A stretch of DNA of 64,000 bases from an uncultured Eubacteriales bacterium (GCA_934457115.1 CAKSHI010000008.1:1-64000); one strand, 5' to 3'. Shown: positions 1 to 8,814, counted from the first letter of the stretch. The notes: generated by a model from the letters alone, not told the origin. Translations and numbers: made by a program.

Positions 1-240
1 CCTAGCGGTGGGCGGGACGCACCCCAGGTTAGGTTCTATATAGGTGTTTCCCGCCTGCGTCAGATGGGTTATGCAAGGAGAAAGCCTTCACCTAGCGGTG
101 AGCATGACACACCCTAGGTTAAGTTGTATGTAGGTGTTTAGCGCCTGCGTCAGATGGGTTGTGCAAGGAGAAAGCCTTCACCTAACGGTGAGCGGGACGC
201 ACCCCAAGTTAGGTTCTATGTAAGTGTTTACTGTCTGCGT
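1..240. repeat. 90-bp tandem repeat, 2.7 copies
   Basis: Three consecutive units start at 1, 91 and 181 with an exact 90-bp period; the third breaks off after about 60 bp. Each unit opens with CCTA(G/A)CGGTG and the first two end with AAGGAGAAAGCCTTCA. Each junction can form a small hairpin, TCACC-TA(G/A)C-GGTGA. Unit 1 also allows GGCGGGA to pair with TCCCGCC, but that pairing is lost in units 2 and 3. The array continues beyond the left edge or starts there. There are no unique spacers and no convincing reading frame. Function unknown. Confidence 0.9.
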
Positions 241-337
241 TATAATTTATATAAAAATAATAGTTTCTATCTAGCGTCTGGCTAGATACAAGTTTTTACT
301 ATATGTGCCTAGGAGCTATAAAGATATTTGATATAAT

Positions 338-372
338 AAAAACCCTCGATTTAATACGAGGGTTTTTAATTT
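338..372 (-). terminator. Rho-independent terminator
   Basis: Perfect 11-bp stem AAAAACCCTCG / CGAGGGTTTTT with an 8-nt loop, lying just past the stop codon of the minus-strand zinc-ribbon gene. It has a U-run in either direction, so it ends the secA transcript and could also stop readthrough from the tandem repeat. Confidence 0.85.
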
Positions 373-382
373 TTATGAAATA

Positions 383-610
383 TTATACTTTGTTTTTATC
401 TAATTCCCAGCTATATGAGCAATTTTGGCACACGCATTTTTTAAGACAAAAAGTTTTTTCCTTCTTTTTTCTTACAAGCATCCAAATAATCCATAATCCG
501 CCGGTGATTAAAGTCATAAACGTATTCCATAAACAACTGCGGCTTTTCGATTCAGTATAAATATTCTCAATTATATTGACGTTACTACTTCCGCATTTTG
601 GGCAAATCAT
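383..610 (-). CDS. small zinc-ribbon membrane protein
   Basis: A 75-residue protein with two Cys-x2-Cys pairs, C3/C6 at the N-terminus (ICPKCGS) and C61/C64 at the C-terminus, which together resemble a split zinc ribbon. Between them lies a hydrophobic stretch at about residues 31-47, so the two half-ribbons may sit on either side of a short membrane hairpin. The ATG start follows AGGAGAT at good spacing. It lies 21 nt downstream of secA on the same strand and is followed by a terminator, so it is probably the last gene of the secA transcript. The family is not recognised and no function is claimed; that it is a real gene is supported by RBS, terminator and cysteine pattern. Confidence 0.7.
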   Translation of the reverse strand: MICPKCGSSNVNIIENIYTESKSRSCLWNTFMTLITGGLWIIWMLVRKKKEKTFCLKKCVCQNCSYSWELDKNKV

Positions 611-631
611 AAATTTATATCTCCTAGAAAA

Positions 632-3376
632 CTATTTATCCATTCCGCAGCATTTTTTATATTTTTTGCCGCTGCCGCATGGACATGGATCATTCCTGCC
701 TATTTTTTTATCTTTTTTAATAGTAGTGCCTTGAGCATCGTCACCAACTGCATTTGTGGTCGTAGGTTTAGCGACTTGTTCACGTTGAGGGGCATCTTCA
801 TTTTTCTTTAATTGGAATGTGAGCATCATTCTTGCTGTATCTTCCCTAATAGATGCGATCATTTCGTCAAACATATCGAAACCTTCGATTCTATATTCTA
901 CGACAGGATCTCTTTGACCGTATGCTCTTAGTCGAATTCCACGTTTGAGTTCTTCCATAGCATCTATGTGATCCATCCATTGTTGGTCAACATTTTTAAG
1001 AAGTACGACTCTTTCGATTTCTCTTGTCAATTCACTTCCAAAGTTTTCTTCACGTTTTTCGTATAACTCTTCTGCCTTTTTGTAGATTTCATCGATAAGA
1101 AAATCGGGCTCTAAGTTTTCGATTTCACTTGGTGTGAATTGAAGGTCATCAGGACCTATTAGCCAATTTAGGTAGTAGTCTCTAAGGCCTTCTAGGTTCC
1201 AGTCATCCTTTGAAGATTCTTTTGGAAGGTATTTAGACACTGTAGATTTTATAGCATCTTTTACCATAGTTAAGATTTGTTCTTTGATGTTATCTCCGTT
1301 TAGGACGCTGTCACGTTGACTATATATGATTTCACGCTGACGATTCATAACATCATCGAACTGCAAGACGTTTTTACGAATTGCAAAGTTTCTTCCTTCT
1401 ACTTTCTTTTGAGCACTTTCTATGGCATTTGAGAACATTTTGTTTTCAATCGGGACATCTTCTTCGATTTTGAATTTGTCCATAGTATTTTGCATTCTTT
1501 CGCCACCGAATAAACGCATTAGATCATCTTCAAATGATAGATAGAAGCAGCTTTTACCAGGGTCTCCTTGACGGCCTGAACGTCCTCTAAGCTGATTATC
1601 TATTCTTCGAGATTCATGGCGTTCTGTACCCATAATATATAGTCCGCCGGCTTCCTTGACTTCCTCGGCTTCTTTTTTAATACTTTCTTTGTATTTATTA
1701 TATAGTTCTTGGTAAGTCTTTCTTGCATTTAGGATTTCCTCGTCTTCGGTCTCGGTGAAACTTGTAGATTCTGAAATAAGGTCATCGCTTATGCCCATTT
1801 TTTTCATTTGATTTTTTGCCATATATTCAGCGTTACCGCCTAGAACGATATCGGTTCCACGTCCTGCCATGTTGGTAGCAATTGTGACGGCACCTTTTTT
1901 ACCTGCTTGGGCGATGATTTCTGCTTCTTTTTCATGGTACTTAGCATTTAGAACTTCGTGCTTAATTCCCTTTTTCTTAAGTAAGGAACTTAATAGCTCA
2001 GATTTTTCGATTGATATCGTACCAACCAAAACAGGCTGACCTTTTTTATGGCATTCTTCGATATCTCTTATAAGAGCGGTAAACTTTCCGTTTTCGGTTT
2101 TAAAGATGTTGTCGGGTTTATCGATACGAATCATAGGTTTGTTTGTAGGAATTTCTATGACATCGAGTTTGTATATTTCACGAAACTCAGCTTCTTCAGT
2201 CATGGCAGTACCTGTCATACCTGCAAGTTTATCATAAAGTCTAAAATAATTTTGGAATGTGATAGTAGCTAAGGTTTTGGATTCTCTTTCGACCTTAACT
2301 CCTTCTTTAGCCTCTATTGCTTGATGAAGGCCCTCGTTGTATCTTCTTCCATACATCAAACGGCCTGTAAACTCGTCGACGATTATTACTTCGCCGTCTT
2401 TTACTACATAGTCAATATCCTTTTGCATAACACCTCTTGCCTTAATAGCTTGGTTAATGTGATGCTGGATGGTTATGTTGTCTGCGTCGGTTAAGTTTTC
2501 TATATGGAAAAAGTCCTCGGCCTTTCTTACTCCAGACGGGGTAAGAGTAGCGGTTTTTGCTTTTTCGTCTACTACGTAGTCGCCGTCTCTATATAAATCA
2601 TCATTATCTTCTTTGGTGTTTACTTCTTTAACTTTTATCATTTGAAGTTTTTTAGCAAATTTATCGGCAAGGCTATATAGTTCTGTCGATTTATCCCCTT
2701 GGCCTGATATAATAAGAGGAGTTCTTGCTTCGTCGATTAAAATGGAGTCGACCTCATCGACTATTGCATAACTATGACCTCTTTGAACCTTTTGTTCTTT
2801 ATATATGACCATGTTGTCTCTAAGGTAGTCAAAGCCCAACTCATTGTTGGTACCATATGTTATATCGGCAGCATATGCTTTTTTTCTGCCCTCGTTGTCC
2901 AAATCGTGGACGATAAGACCTACACTAAGACCCAAGAATTTATATAATTTACCCATCCATTCAGAGTCACGTTTTGCAAGGTAGTCGTTTACAGTGACAA
3001 TATGTACTCCTTTGCCGGTAAGACCATTTAAGTAAGCGGGCAATGTTGCGACCAATGTTTTACCTTCACCGGTTTTCATCTCGCTTATTCGCCCTTGATG
3101 AAGTACAATACCGCCGATTATTTGAACCGGGAAATGGCGCATACCTAATACACGGCTTGAGGCCTCTCGGCAAACAGCAAATGCGTCCGGCAATATATCG
3201 TCGGTCGTCTCACCGTTTTTAAGGCGGTCTTTAAGGATATTTGTTTGAGATACAAGTTCTTCGTCGCTCATTGCCTTGTATTTGTCTTCAAGGCTTAAAA
3301 CGGCATTACATATTGGTTGTATACGTTTTAGTTCACGTTTGCTATAATTTCCAAATAAAGATTTTAAAAGATTCAT
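632..3376 (-). CDS. secA: protein translocase ATPase SecA
   Basis: SecA is the ATPase motor that pushes unfolded preproteins through SecYEG at the membrane. The sequence shows the Walker A region (TGEGKTLVA, about residue 100), the Walker B-like DEVDSILIDEARTPLIISG block, helicase motifs (TNMAGRGTDIVLGG; RGRSGRQGDPG) and the C-terminal zinc-binding tail CPCGSGKKYKKCCG. An upstream in-frame TTG exists at 3388, but the ATG at 3376 is preferred: it has GAGGTG four bases upstream and gives MNLLKSLFG, a normal SecA start. Length is about 914 residues, within the family range. The gene stands alone except for the small zinc-ribbon gene downstream, and has its own extended -10 promoter. Confidence 0.97.
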   Translation of the reverse strand: MNLLKSLFGNYSKRELKRIQPICNAVLSLEDKYKAMSDEELVSQTNILKDRLKNGETTDDILPDAFAVCREASSRVLGMRHFPVQIIGGIVLHQGRISEMKTGEGKTLVATLPAYLNGLTGKGVHIVTVNDYLAKRDSEWMGKLYKFLGLSVGLIVHDLDNEGRKKAYAADITYGTNNELGFDYLRDNMVIYKEQKVQRGHSYAIVDEVDSILIDEARTPLIISGQGDKSTELYSLADKFAKKLQMIKVKEVNTKEDNDDLYRDGDYVVDEKAKTATLTPSGVRKAEDFFHIENLTDADNITIQHHINQAIKARGVMQKDIDYVVKDGEVIIVDEFTGRLMYGRRYNEGLHQAIEAKEGVKVERESKTLATITFQNYFRLYDKLAGMTGTAMTEEAEFREIYKLDVIEIPTNKPMIRIDKPDNIFKTENGKFTALIRDIEECHKKGQPVLVGTISIEKSELLSSLLKKKGIKHEVLNAKYHEKEAEIIAQAGKKGAVTIATNMAGRGTDIVLGGNAEYMAKNQMKKMGISDDLISESTSFTETEDEEILNARKTYQELYNKYKESIKKEAEEVKEAGGLYIMGTERHESRRIDNQLRGRSGRQGDPGKSCFYLSFEDDLMRLFGGERMQNTMDKFKIEEDVPIENKMFSNAIESAQKKVEGRNFAIRKNVLQFDDVMNRQREIIYSQRDSVLNGDNIKEQILTMVKDAIKSTVSKYLPKESSKDDWNLEGLRDYYLNWLIGPDDLQFTPSEIENLEPDFLIDEIYKKAEELYEKREENFGSELTREIERVVLLKNVDQQWMDHIDAMEELKRGIRLRAYGQRDPVVEYRIEGFDMFDEMIASIREDTARMMLTFQLKKNEDAPQREQVAKPTTTNAVGDDAQGTTIKKDKKIGRNDPCPCGSGKKYKKCCGMDK

Positions 3377-3416
3377 AATACACCTCAATACATTATTTAT
3401 TAAAACATCTACCGTA

Positions 3417-3445
3417 ATTATACCATAGTAATCTTAAAAAAGCAT
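3417..3445 (-). promoter_or_regulatory. probable secA promoter
   Basis: On the minus strand there is an extended -10, TGGTATAAT (3417-3425), with a weak -35 (ATGCTT) 17 bp upstream. It lies about 40 bp before the secA start. Confidence 0.5.
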
Positions 3446-3516
3446 TAAAAATTATAAACATTTTTAGTATAGGCTTTAAAAGGGCGGATAATCTTAGTAA
3501 TAGGCTTTTAAACCTA

Positions 3517-3544
3517 TTGAATAAAAGCTATAATCTGGTATAAT
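3517..3544 (+). promoter_or_regulatory. sigma-A-type promoter of the argH-like gene
   Basis: TTGAAT (3517-3522), a 16-bp spacer and TATAAT (3539-3544) preceded by TG, i.e. an extended -10. It lies about 70 bp before the GTG start at 3615. Confidence 0.6.
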
Positions 3545-3614
3545 ATTAAACTAGATTATGTGCGATTATATTTTGATTAAAATAGATTTTTAAAGGACGA
3601 GAGGAGAATGTAAA

Positions 3615-4964
3615 GTGGAACTAAAAGATTTAGGTCCCAAAATAGCCGAACTTGAGTCGTCGATTAATATTGATAAAAGAATGTATGATGAGGATATCGA
3701 AGCTCAATTGGCTCACGTTACCATGCTTGGTCAGTGTGGTATTATAGATAAAACCGAGGCGGACAAGATTTGTGGTGAACTTGAAAAAATTCAAAAGGAA
3801 TTTTCTTATGGTAATTTTAATTTCGATACAAAGTATAGAAATATAAATGAATTTATCAAGGCAGAACTTTTTAAGAGACTTGGGGATTTAGGAAACAAGG
3901 CCTTGCTTGCACGTCATTATGACGACCAAATTGCTTTGGATTTAAGGCTTAACCTTAAAAAAGAAGCAGATATTATGGTATTAAAACTAAAGGAATTAAT
4001 AAATGCCATTTGCTATAAGGCGGTAGAGCATACTAAAACCATAATGCCGGGTTATGCACATCTTCAAGCTATTCAACCTACGACGTTTGCACATCATATA
4101 ATGGCATATGCCGAGATGTTTTTGAGGGATATTGAAAGATTAAATGATTCTAAAAAGCGTATGGAAGAAATGCCGTTGGGTTCAGGGATACTTTCGACAA
4201 CATCATATCCAATCAATAGATCGGTCACGACATTGTTATTGGGTCTTGAAAAAATGACCAATAATAGTGTGGATGCAGTTTCAGACAGGGATTTTTGCGT
4301 GGAAATGGCTTCTTGTTTGTCGATTATCATGCTTCATCTTTCGAGATTTTGCGAGGAAATAATTCTACTTTCCTCCAGTAGGTTTAGATTTATAGAGCTT
4401 GATGATAATTTCGCATATTCTTCGAATATACTTCATCAAAGGAAGAGTCCTAACGTCGCAGAACGTATTAGAGGAAAATCGGGCAGGGTTTTTGGTAATT
4501 TAGTTTCTATCTTAACTTCTTTAAAAGCATTGCCGCTTTCTCACAGTGATGATATGAAGGAAACCGAAGAATCTTTATTTGATTCTATAGATACAGTTGC
4601 TTTGTGTGTAGATATATTTACACCTATGCTTAGCTCCATGAAGGTAAATGAAGATGTTATGAAAGAGGCTGCTAAAAAGAGTTTTGTTAATATGCAGGAT
4701 TGTGCAGATTACCTTATCAAAAAGGGTACAAGCCAAAGAGATGCATATATGATAGTAAGTCATCTTGTTAATTATTGTATGGAGAATAATTGTACATTGG
4801 AAGAACTTCCTCTAGAAAAATATAAGCAAGCATCTTCTAAATTTGAGGATGATATTTTGGATGCGGTCTCATTAGAAAACTGTATTGAAGAGAGAAATAC
4901 ATTTAGTGGACCTGCAGAATTTAATGTATTGCAGCAAATTAAGAGAGTTAAGAGTTTAATTTAA
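3615..4964 (+). CDS. divergent argininosuccinate lyase-like protein (fumarase/aspartase superfamily)
   Basis: A 449-residue protein that follows argininosuccinate lyase (ArgH) from end to end: MPGYAHLQAIQPTTFAHH (144-161), PLGSGILSTTSYPI (187-200), DAVSDRDF (220-227), ELDD and VAERIRGKSGR. ArgH splits argininosuccinate into arginine and fumarate. Here the substrate loops are altered. The usual GRSRND loop reads ARHYDD (99-104), Thr before the conserved His is Ala (A148-H149), and the GSSxMPxKKN signature is SSNILHQRKSPN (269-280). The Ser equivalent to the catalytic one remains. No other arginine gene is near; the next gene is a glycosyltransferase 15 bp downstream. I infer a paralogue with changed or lost activity rather than a housekeeping ArgH. 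GTG start after GAGGAG. Confidence 0.75.
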   Translation: MELKDLGPKIAELESSINIDKRMYDEDIEAQLAHVTMLGQCGIIDKTEADKICGELEKIQKEFSYGNFNFDTKYRNINEFIKAELFKRLGDLGNKALLARHYDDQIALDLRLNLKKEADIMVLKLKELINAICYKAVEHTKTIMPGYAHLQAIQPTTFAHHIMAYAEMFLRDIERLNDSKKRMEEMPLGSGILSTTSYPINRSVTTLLLGLEKMTNNSVDAVSDRDFCVEMASCLSIIMLHLSRFCEEIILLSSSRFRFIELDDNFAYSSNILHQRKSPNVAERIRGKSGRVFGNLVSILTSLKALPLSHSDDMKETEESLFDSIDTVALCVDIFTPMLSSMKVNEDVMKEAAKKSFVNMQDCADYLIKKGTSQRDAYMIVSHLVNYCMENNCTLEELPLEKYKQASSKFEDDILDAVSLENCIEERNTFSGPAEFNVLQQIKRVKSLI

Positions 4965-4979
4965 GGAAGGTATAGATTT

Positions 4980-5873
4980 TTGAAGCATGCGTACCTAATA
5001 ATGGCTCATAATAACTTTTATATACTAGAAAGGCTTTTGCGCCTTTTGGACGACCCTAGGAATGATATTTATATCCATATAGACACAAAAGCAGTGAATT
5101 TTGATGCAAATTATTTTAAAGGCATTTTAAAGTATTCAAAGCTGATATATACGAAAAGAACCAATGTTATTTGGGGGAACTACAGCCAAATTAATTGTGA
5201 ATTACTGCTTTTAAAGGAGGCTGCGTCTAATTTTAAATATGATTATTATCATTTAATTTCAGGGGTAGACCTCCCATTGAAGTCGCAAGAGGAAATCCAT
5301 AAATTTTTTGATGAAAACCAAGGAAAAGAGTTTGTCCATTTTAATGGTTTGGACCTTAATGAGTCTACGTATAATAGGGCTTCACTTTACCACTTGTTTT
5401 CTAAATATGGAAGAAATCGTAGCATGATGATTGATTTAATAGATCGTATAATTTTAAAATTGCAAAGGATTTTTAAAGTGGATAGGTTTAAAAACTCAAA
5501 CTTTAAATTAGCCTTTGGGGCCAATTGGTTTAGTATTACTGATAATTTGGCTCGTTATGTAATACAACAGGAAAACATGATAAGGAAAGTATTTTCTAAG
5601 ACCGTCTGTGCCGATGAACTTTTTTTGCAAAGCTTAGTGTATAACTCAAAGTTCAAGGAGAACCTATACTACGATAAGATGGACGAAAACTATATAGCTT
5701 GTCTTAGATATATAGATTGGCATAGGGAAGACTGCACTTCATCGCCTCATGTGTGGAAAAGTGAAGATTTTGACGAGCTTATATCTTCAAACTTTCTTTT
5801 TGCAAGAAAGTTTGACTGCAATGTAGACAAGCAAATTGTCGATAAGATATTTGACTTTGTATTAAAAAAGTAA
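4980..5873 (+). CDS. GT14 (core-2/I-branching) family glycosyltransferase
   Basis: A 297-residue protein with the N-terminal signature of the branching beta-1,6-N-acetylglucosaminyltransferase family: HAYLIMAHNN, then YIHIDTK (nucleotide-sugar binding), YYHLISGVDLPLKSQEEI and, later, GANWFSIT and ADELFLQSLV. Family members transfer a sugar from a nucleotide donor to a glycan. No signal peptide or membrane segment is obvious, so it is probably cytosolic. TTG start at 4980 follows GGAAGG. It lies 15 bp after the ArgH-like gene and is probably co-transcribed with it; a strong hairpin terminator lies 100 bp downstream. The actual acceptor is unknown. It is far from the polysaccharide operon at 25-29 kb. 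Confidence 0.8.
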   Translation: MKHAYLIMAHNNFYILERLLRLLDDPRNDIYIHIDTKAVNFDANYFKGILKYSKLIYTKRTNVIWGNYSQINCELLLLKEAASNFKYDYYHLISGVDLPLKSQEEIHKFFDENQGKEFVHFNGLDLNESTYNRASLYHLFSKYGRNRSMMIDLIDRIILKLQRIFKVDRFKNSNFKLAFGANWFSITDNLARYVIQQENMIRKVFSKTVCADELFLQSLVYNSKFKENLYYDKMDENYIACLRYIDWHREDCTSSPHVWKSEDFDELISSNFLFARKFDCNVDKQIVDKIFDFVLKK

Positions 5874-5876
5874 ATT

Positions 5877-5974
5877 ATAACTATAGGGCAGATACTCTGT
5901 GCCTTTGCTCTGATTGCAATCTGTCGTAATCTCTGCTTCTTACAAGAAAAGCAGAGTGTTGCTCCGATTTAAAA
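5877..5974 (+). repeat. dispersed intergenic element, copy A (3' half)
   Basis: Right-hand half of the dispersed element. It contains GATTGCAATCTGTCGTAATCT, the hairpin CTCTGC...GCAGAG (arms near 5931 and 5951) and the closing GTTGCTCCGATTTAAA. The left-hand hairpin is missing. It lies between the glycosyltransferase gene and the terminator that follows. Confidence 0.75.
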
Positions 5975-6022
5975 AGCATATTAACCTTACGAGAAATTGT
6001 AAAGGATAATATGCTTTTTATT
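5971..6022. terminator. bidirectional hairpin terminator
   Basis: AAAAAGCATATTAACCTT (5971-5988) pairs with AAGGATAATATGCTTTTT (6002-6019) with one mismatch. There is a U-run on both strands. It serves the glycosyltransferase gene on plus and the tRNA gene on minus. Confidence 0.85.
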
Positions 6023-6090
6023 TGTATATTTTTATTTAGTTTAATGCACAAAAAAGCAACGAGCACAGATTATGTACTCGTCGCTAAATC

Positions 6091-6167
6091 TGGTGGACCA
6101 TCAGGGACTCGAACCCCGGACCAACCGGTTATGAGCCGGTTGCTCTAACCAACTGAGCTAATGGTCC
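6091..6167 (-). tRNA. tRNA with CAT anticodon (Ile2 or elongator Met)
   Basis: A 77-nt cloverleaf on the minus strand. The acceptor arms are GGACCAT / ATGGTCC with an encoded CCA end. The D-arm is AGCTCAGTTGGTTAGAGC, the anticodon arm is ACCGG-CTCATAA-CCGGT, and the T-arm has GTTCGAGTC. The CAT anticodon could be elongator tRNA-Met or tRNA-Ile2, in which the C is modified to lysidine by TilS. The sequence alone does not settle which. It is not the initiator type: the first acceptor pair is G-C, not mismatched. Confidence 0.97.
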
Positions 6168-6212
6168 ATATTTAATATGGAACCAGATAAGTAATATCAA
6201 CTTACTTAATAT

Positions 6213-6241
6213 ATTATAGAGCAAACTATTTGGTTTGTCAA
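6213..6241 (-). promoter_or_regulatory. consensus promoter of the tRNA gene
   Basis: On the minus strand, TTGACA (6236-6241), exactly 17 bp of spacer and TATAAT (6213-6218). It lies 46 bp before the tRNA 5' end. Both hexamers match the sigma-A consensus perfectly, as is common for stable RNA genes. Confidence 0.9.
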
Positions 6242-6279
6242 GCACTTTTTTTATTAAATTATTGATCTATTAAAATTAG

Positions 6280-6356
6280 ATTCCTCACTTGCGCTGCTTG
6301 CAATCTGCTGCAACCTCTGCGTCTTGCAAGAAAAGCAGAGGTTGATTAGATTTAAG
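6280..6356 (+). repeat. dispersed intergenic element, copy B (3' half)
   Basis: Partial copy with GCGCTGCTTGCAATCTGCTGCA, the hairpin CCTCTGC...GCAGAGG and the right end GATTAGATTTAA. It lies between the minus-strand M23 peptidase gene and the tRNA promoter, in plus orientation although both neighbours are minus. Confidence 0.7.
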
Positions 6357-6388
6357 AATTAACTTAAGGGTAATATTTTAACTATATT

Positions 6389-7420
6389 TTACTCTTGCTC
6401 TTTAAAATCGAATTCACGATAGAATTCTTTTGTATCAGGATTTCTTGTTATTGCGGATTTATTTTTTTCCAGGAGCTTTGTAATTGCATATAAATCGACC
6501 CATATTTCATTATCGCACTCTTTTTGACTCTCATCGAAAATTAATTCCAAACCAAAGTGTAAATGACTTGTTTCTATATTGTTTACATTTTCAGTGGTGC
6601 TGTATCCTGTCCTGCCCACATATCCTATGACATCGCCGGCTTTTACGACCTTACCTTCGGCTAAATCTACGTGAAATGGCCTATTTTGCCTTAGGTGAGC
6701 GTAGTAGTAATACCTCATTTTGTCAAAACTTCTTATTCCAATTCTCCAGCCGCCGTATTGATTCCATCCCATAACTTCTACCGTGCCGGATTCGACTGCA
6801 ATTACTGGAGTGCCGGTTGCAGCCATCATGTCATGGCCTAAATGTTTTCTTTTATAACCATAAGATCTTGAAGCACCAAAGTCATCACTGTGGCTATATG
6901 GGAACGTTTTGGCTATAGGTGAAAAAACTTTAAGTCCGTATTTATCTTCCCACTGTTTTTCACCTGTCTCTTTGTTTAGTTTTTCTATTGAATAATTTCC
7001 CAAAAAGCCTCCAAGTACGGCCTGATATACTTTATTATAATAGTCATAGTGCTTCATTTTGCATGTGATTTCTTCAATAGGGATACCCTCTTTGAGCTTT
7101 CGTACGACATCTTCCATGTCTTTTTCCTTGTAATTTTTGAAATCACCACCATATTTTGCACCAAGATAGGCAAGCACTTCAATCCAATTGATTTGAATTT
7201 CTTCGTCTCTTGACTTGATATCATAATTCATTGCCTTTTCCAATGCGTTATATGGTACATTAAATTCGGCATATTTTATAAAGTCTTTTTTTTCGTCTTC
7301 TTGCTCTTTGGCGTTAAAAACATTGCCGCCACCAAAAACTGCAAAACTTGAAATAAGACTTATAATTATAAGTAATATAGCTGTTATTCTGATGGGAAGT
7401 CTATACTTTTTTAGATTCAA
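6389..7420 (-). CDS. membrane-anchored M23 family metallopeptidase
   Basis: A 343-residue protein with an N-terminal membrane segment or signal anchor (about residues 11-30) and a C-terminal M23 (LytM/peptidoglycan endopeptidase) domain. Zinc and catalytic motifs are present: HLGHD (H193, D197) and HLHFG (H286, H288), with GTVEVMGWNQYGG between them. Such enzymes cut peptide cross-links in peptidoglycan or act in spore cortex or engulfment processes. The middle region (about 40-150) is not recognised and may be a regulatory or partner domain. TTG start at 7420 follows CAGGTGAT. It is divergent from alr; no co-transcribed gene. The exact cell-wall role is not known. Confidence 0.85.
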   Translation of the reverse strand: MNLKKYRLPIRITAILLIIISLISSFAVFGGGNVFNAKEQEDEKKDFIKYAEFNVPYNALEKAMNYDIKSRDEEIQINWIEVLAYLGAKYGGDFKNYKEKDMEDVVRKLKEGIPIEEITCKMKHYDYYNKVYQAVLGGFLGNYSIEKLNKETGEKQWEDKYGLKVFSPIAKTFPYSHSDDFGASRSYGYKRKHLGHDMMAATGTPVIAVESGTVEVMGWNQYGGWRIGIRSFDKMRYYYYAHLRQNRPFHVDLAEGKVVKAGDVIGYVGRTGYSTTENVNNIETSHLHFGLELIFDESQKECDNEIWVDLYAITKLLEKNKSAITRNPDTKEFYREFDFKEQE

Positions 7421-7550
7421 ATAATATCACCTGCATTTTTTAATATCTTTTTCGATATATATGTTTGGCTTGGCATTAATATGTTTTAGCTTGAGGGAAT
7501 CCTAAACTAAAAATTATTTTAAAGTTTTTAACTTAGAATAAAATATTTAG

Positions 7551-7578
7551 TTGAAAAATAAATTTATAGTGATACAAT
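7551..7578 (+). promoter_or_regulatory. alr promoter
   Basis: TTGAAA (7551-7556), 16-bp spacer and TACAAT (7573-7578) with TG one base upstream of it (extended -10). It lies about 36 bp before the alr start. Confidence 0.65.
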
Positions 7579-7614
7579 TATTTCTATGACAAAAAATAAT
7601 AATAAGGTGAGTTT

Positions 7615-8814
7615 ATGGAAAAATTTTTGAAAAGAACATGGGCAGAAATCGACATTGATGCCATAGATCATAATTTCTTTGAAATAAAAAATCATATAAA
7701 AAAAGATTGTAAGGTAATGTGTGTTATAAAAGCGGACGCATATGGTCATGGCGCTGTATTTTTGGCAAGGGAATATCAAGATTTAGGTGCCGATTGGTTT
7801 GCGGTTTCTAACTTAGAGGAGGCCTTACAGCTTAGACAAGGAGGAATAATAAAACCTATACTTATTTTAGGATATACACCGTATGCAGAGGCGCCTATGA
7901 TGGCAGACTTGGGAATTTCTCAAGCAGTGTTGTCGCTTGATTATGCAAAAAAGCTTTCTAAGGAGGCATATCAACACGGCAAGAAACTTAATGTACATAT
8001 TAAACTTGATACAGGGATGAGCAGGATAGGAATTAACTGCCAAAGTAAGGAACATTGCAATAATTCGCTTAGTGATATAAAAGAGATTTGCAGGATGGAT
8101 GGCCTAAATGTCGAGGGAATGTTTACGCATTTTGCGGTGGCTGACGATGGCGAAGCAGGCAAAGAATTTACGCTTAACCAATACAACAATTTTTCTTATG
8201 TAAGGGATTCATTAAGCGAGTGCGGGATAAATATTCCTCTTTGTCATTGCAGTAATAGCGCAGCTTTAATTGATTATGATGAAATGAATTTCGATATGGT
8301 AAGGGCAGGAGTTATACTTTATGGCCTAAATCCATCGCAAAATCTTCATAATTCTCTCGACTTAAAACCCGCAATGTCGATTAAAAGTGTTGTGTCTATG
8401 CTTAAGACCTTGGAAAAGGGCGCAAAGATAAGTTATGGAGGTACGTTTACAACAAAAGGCAAAACTAAAGTCGCAACTGTGCCAATTGGCTATGCAGATG
8501 GATATATAAGAGAATTTTCCAATAGAGCAAGCATGATTGTTAGGGGTAAAAAGGTACCCGTTATAGGAAGAGTTTGTATGGATCAACTTATGCTTGACGT
8601 CACTGATGTGGACGGTATCCAAGAGGGCGATATTGTCACTGTTTTAGGAAAAAGTGAAAATGAGGAGATAAGCGCTGATGATCTTTCAAAGCTTGCAAAT
8701 ACTATAAATTATGAGATAGTATGTTTAGTTGGAAAAAGAGTGCCAAGACTATATTACAAAGGCGGAAAAATAGTAGGACAATTAAACTATATATATAATT
8801 ATTCCAATAATTAA
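7615..8814 (+). CDS. alr: alanine racemase
   Basis: Interconverts L- and D-alanine using PLP; D-alanine is needed for peptidoglycan. The fold-III PLP lysine is K39 in VIKADAYGHGA, and the second catalytic base Tyr is Y274 in KISYGGTF. Other family blocks are KLDTGMSRIG (130-139), THFAVAD (171-177), PIGYADGY (290-297) and GRVCMDQ (318-324). At 399 residues it is of normal length. ATG start 7 nt after AAGGTGAG. It lies divergent from the M23 peptidase gene and upstream of typA, each gene with its own spacing, so it is probably transcribed from the promoter just upstream. Active-site residues are intact. Confidence 0.97.
   Translation: MEKFLKRTWAEIDIDAIDHNFFEIKNHIKKDCKVMCVIKADAYGHGAVFLAREYQDLGADWFAVSNLEEALQLRQGGIIKPILILGYTPYAEAPMMADLGISQAVLSLDYAKKLSKEAYQHGKKLNVHIKLDTGMSRIGINCQSKEHCNNSLSDIKEICRMDGLNVEGMFTHFAVADDGEAGKEFTLNQYNNFSYVRDSLSECGINIPLCHCSNSAALIDYDEMNFDMVRAGVILYGLNPSQNLHNSLDLKPAMSIKSVVSMLKTLEKGAKISYGGTFTTKGKTKVATVPIGYADGYIREFSNRASMIVRGKKVPVIGRVCMDQLMLDVTDVDGIQEGDIVTVLGKSENEEISADDLSKLANTINYEIVCLVGKRVPRLYYKGGKIVGQLNYIYNYSNN

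Noticed and set aside
1..240. CRISPR array at the left edge
   Set aside because: The whole 90-bp unit is repeated with scattered differences; there are no unique spacers, and no cas genes are in the window.
3615..4964. Adenylosuccinate lyase (purB)
   Set aside because: The order and spacing of conserved blocks (GYxHLQ, FxHH, LGSG, DAVSDRDF) follow ArgH rather than PurB.
5881..6066. Minus-strand frame over copy A and the terminator
   Set aside because: It has no ribosome-binding site and crosses a repeat and a hairpin terminator; it is a chance frame.
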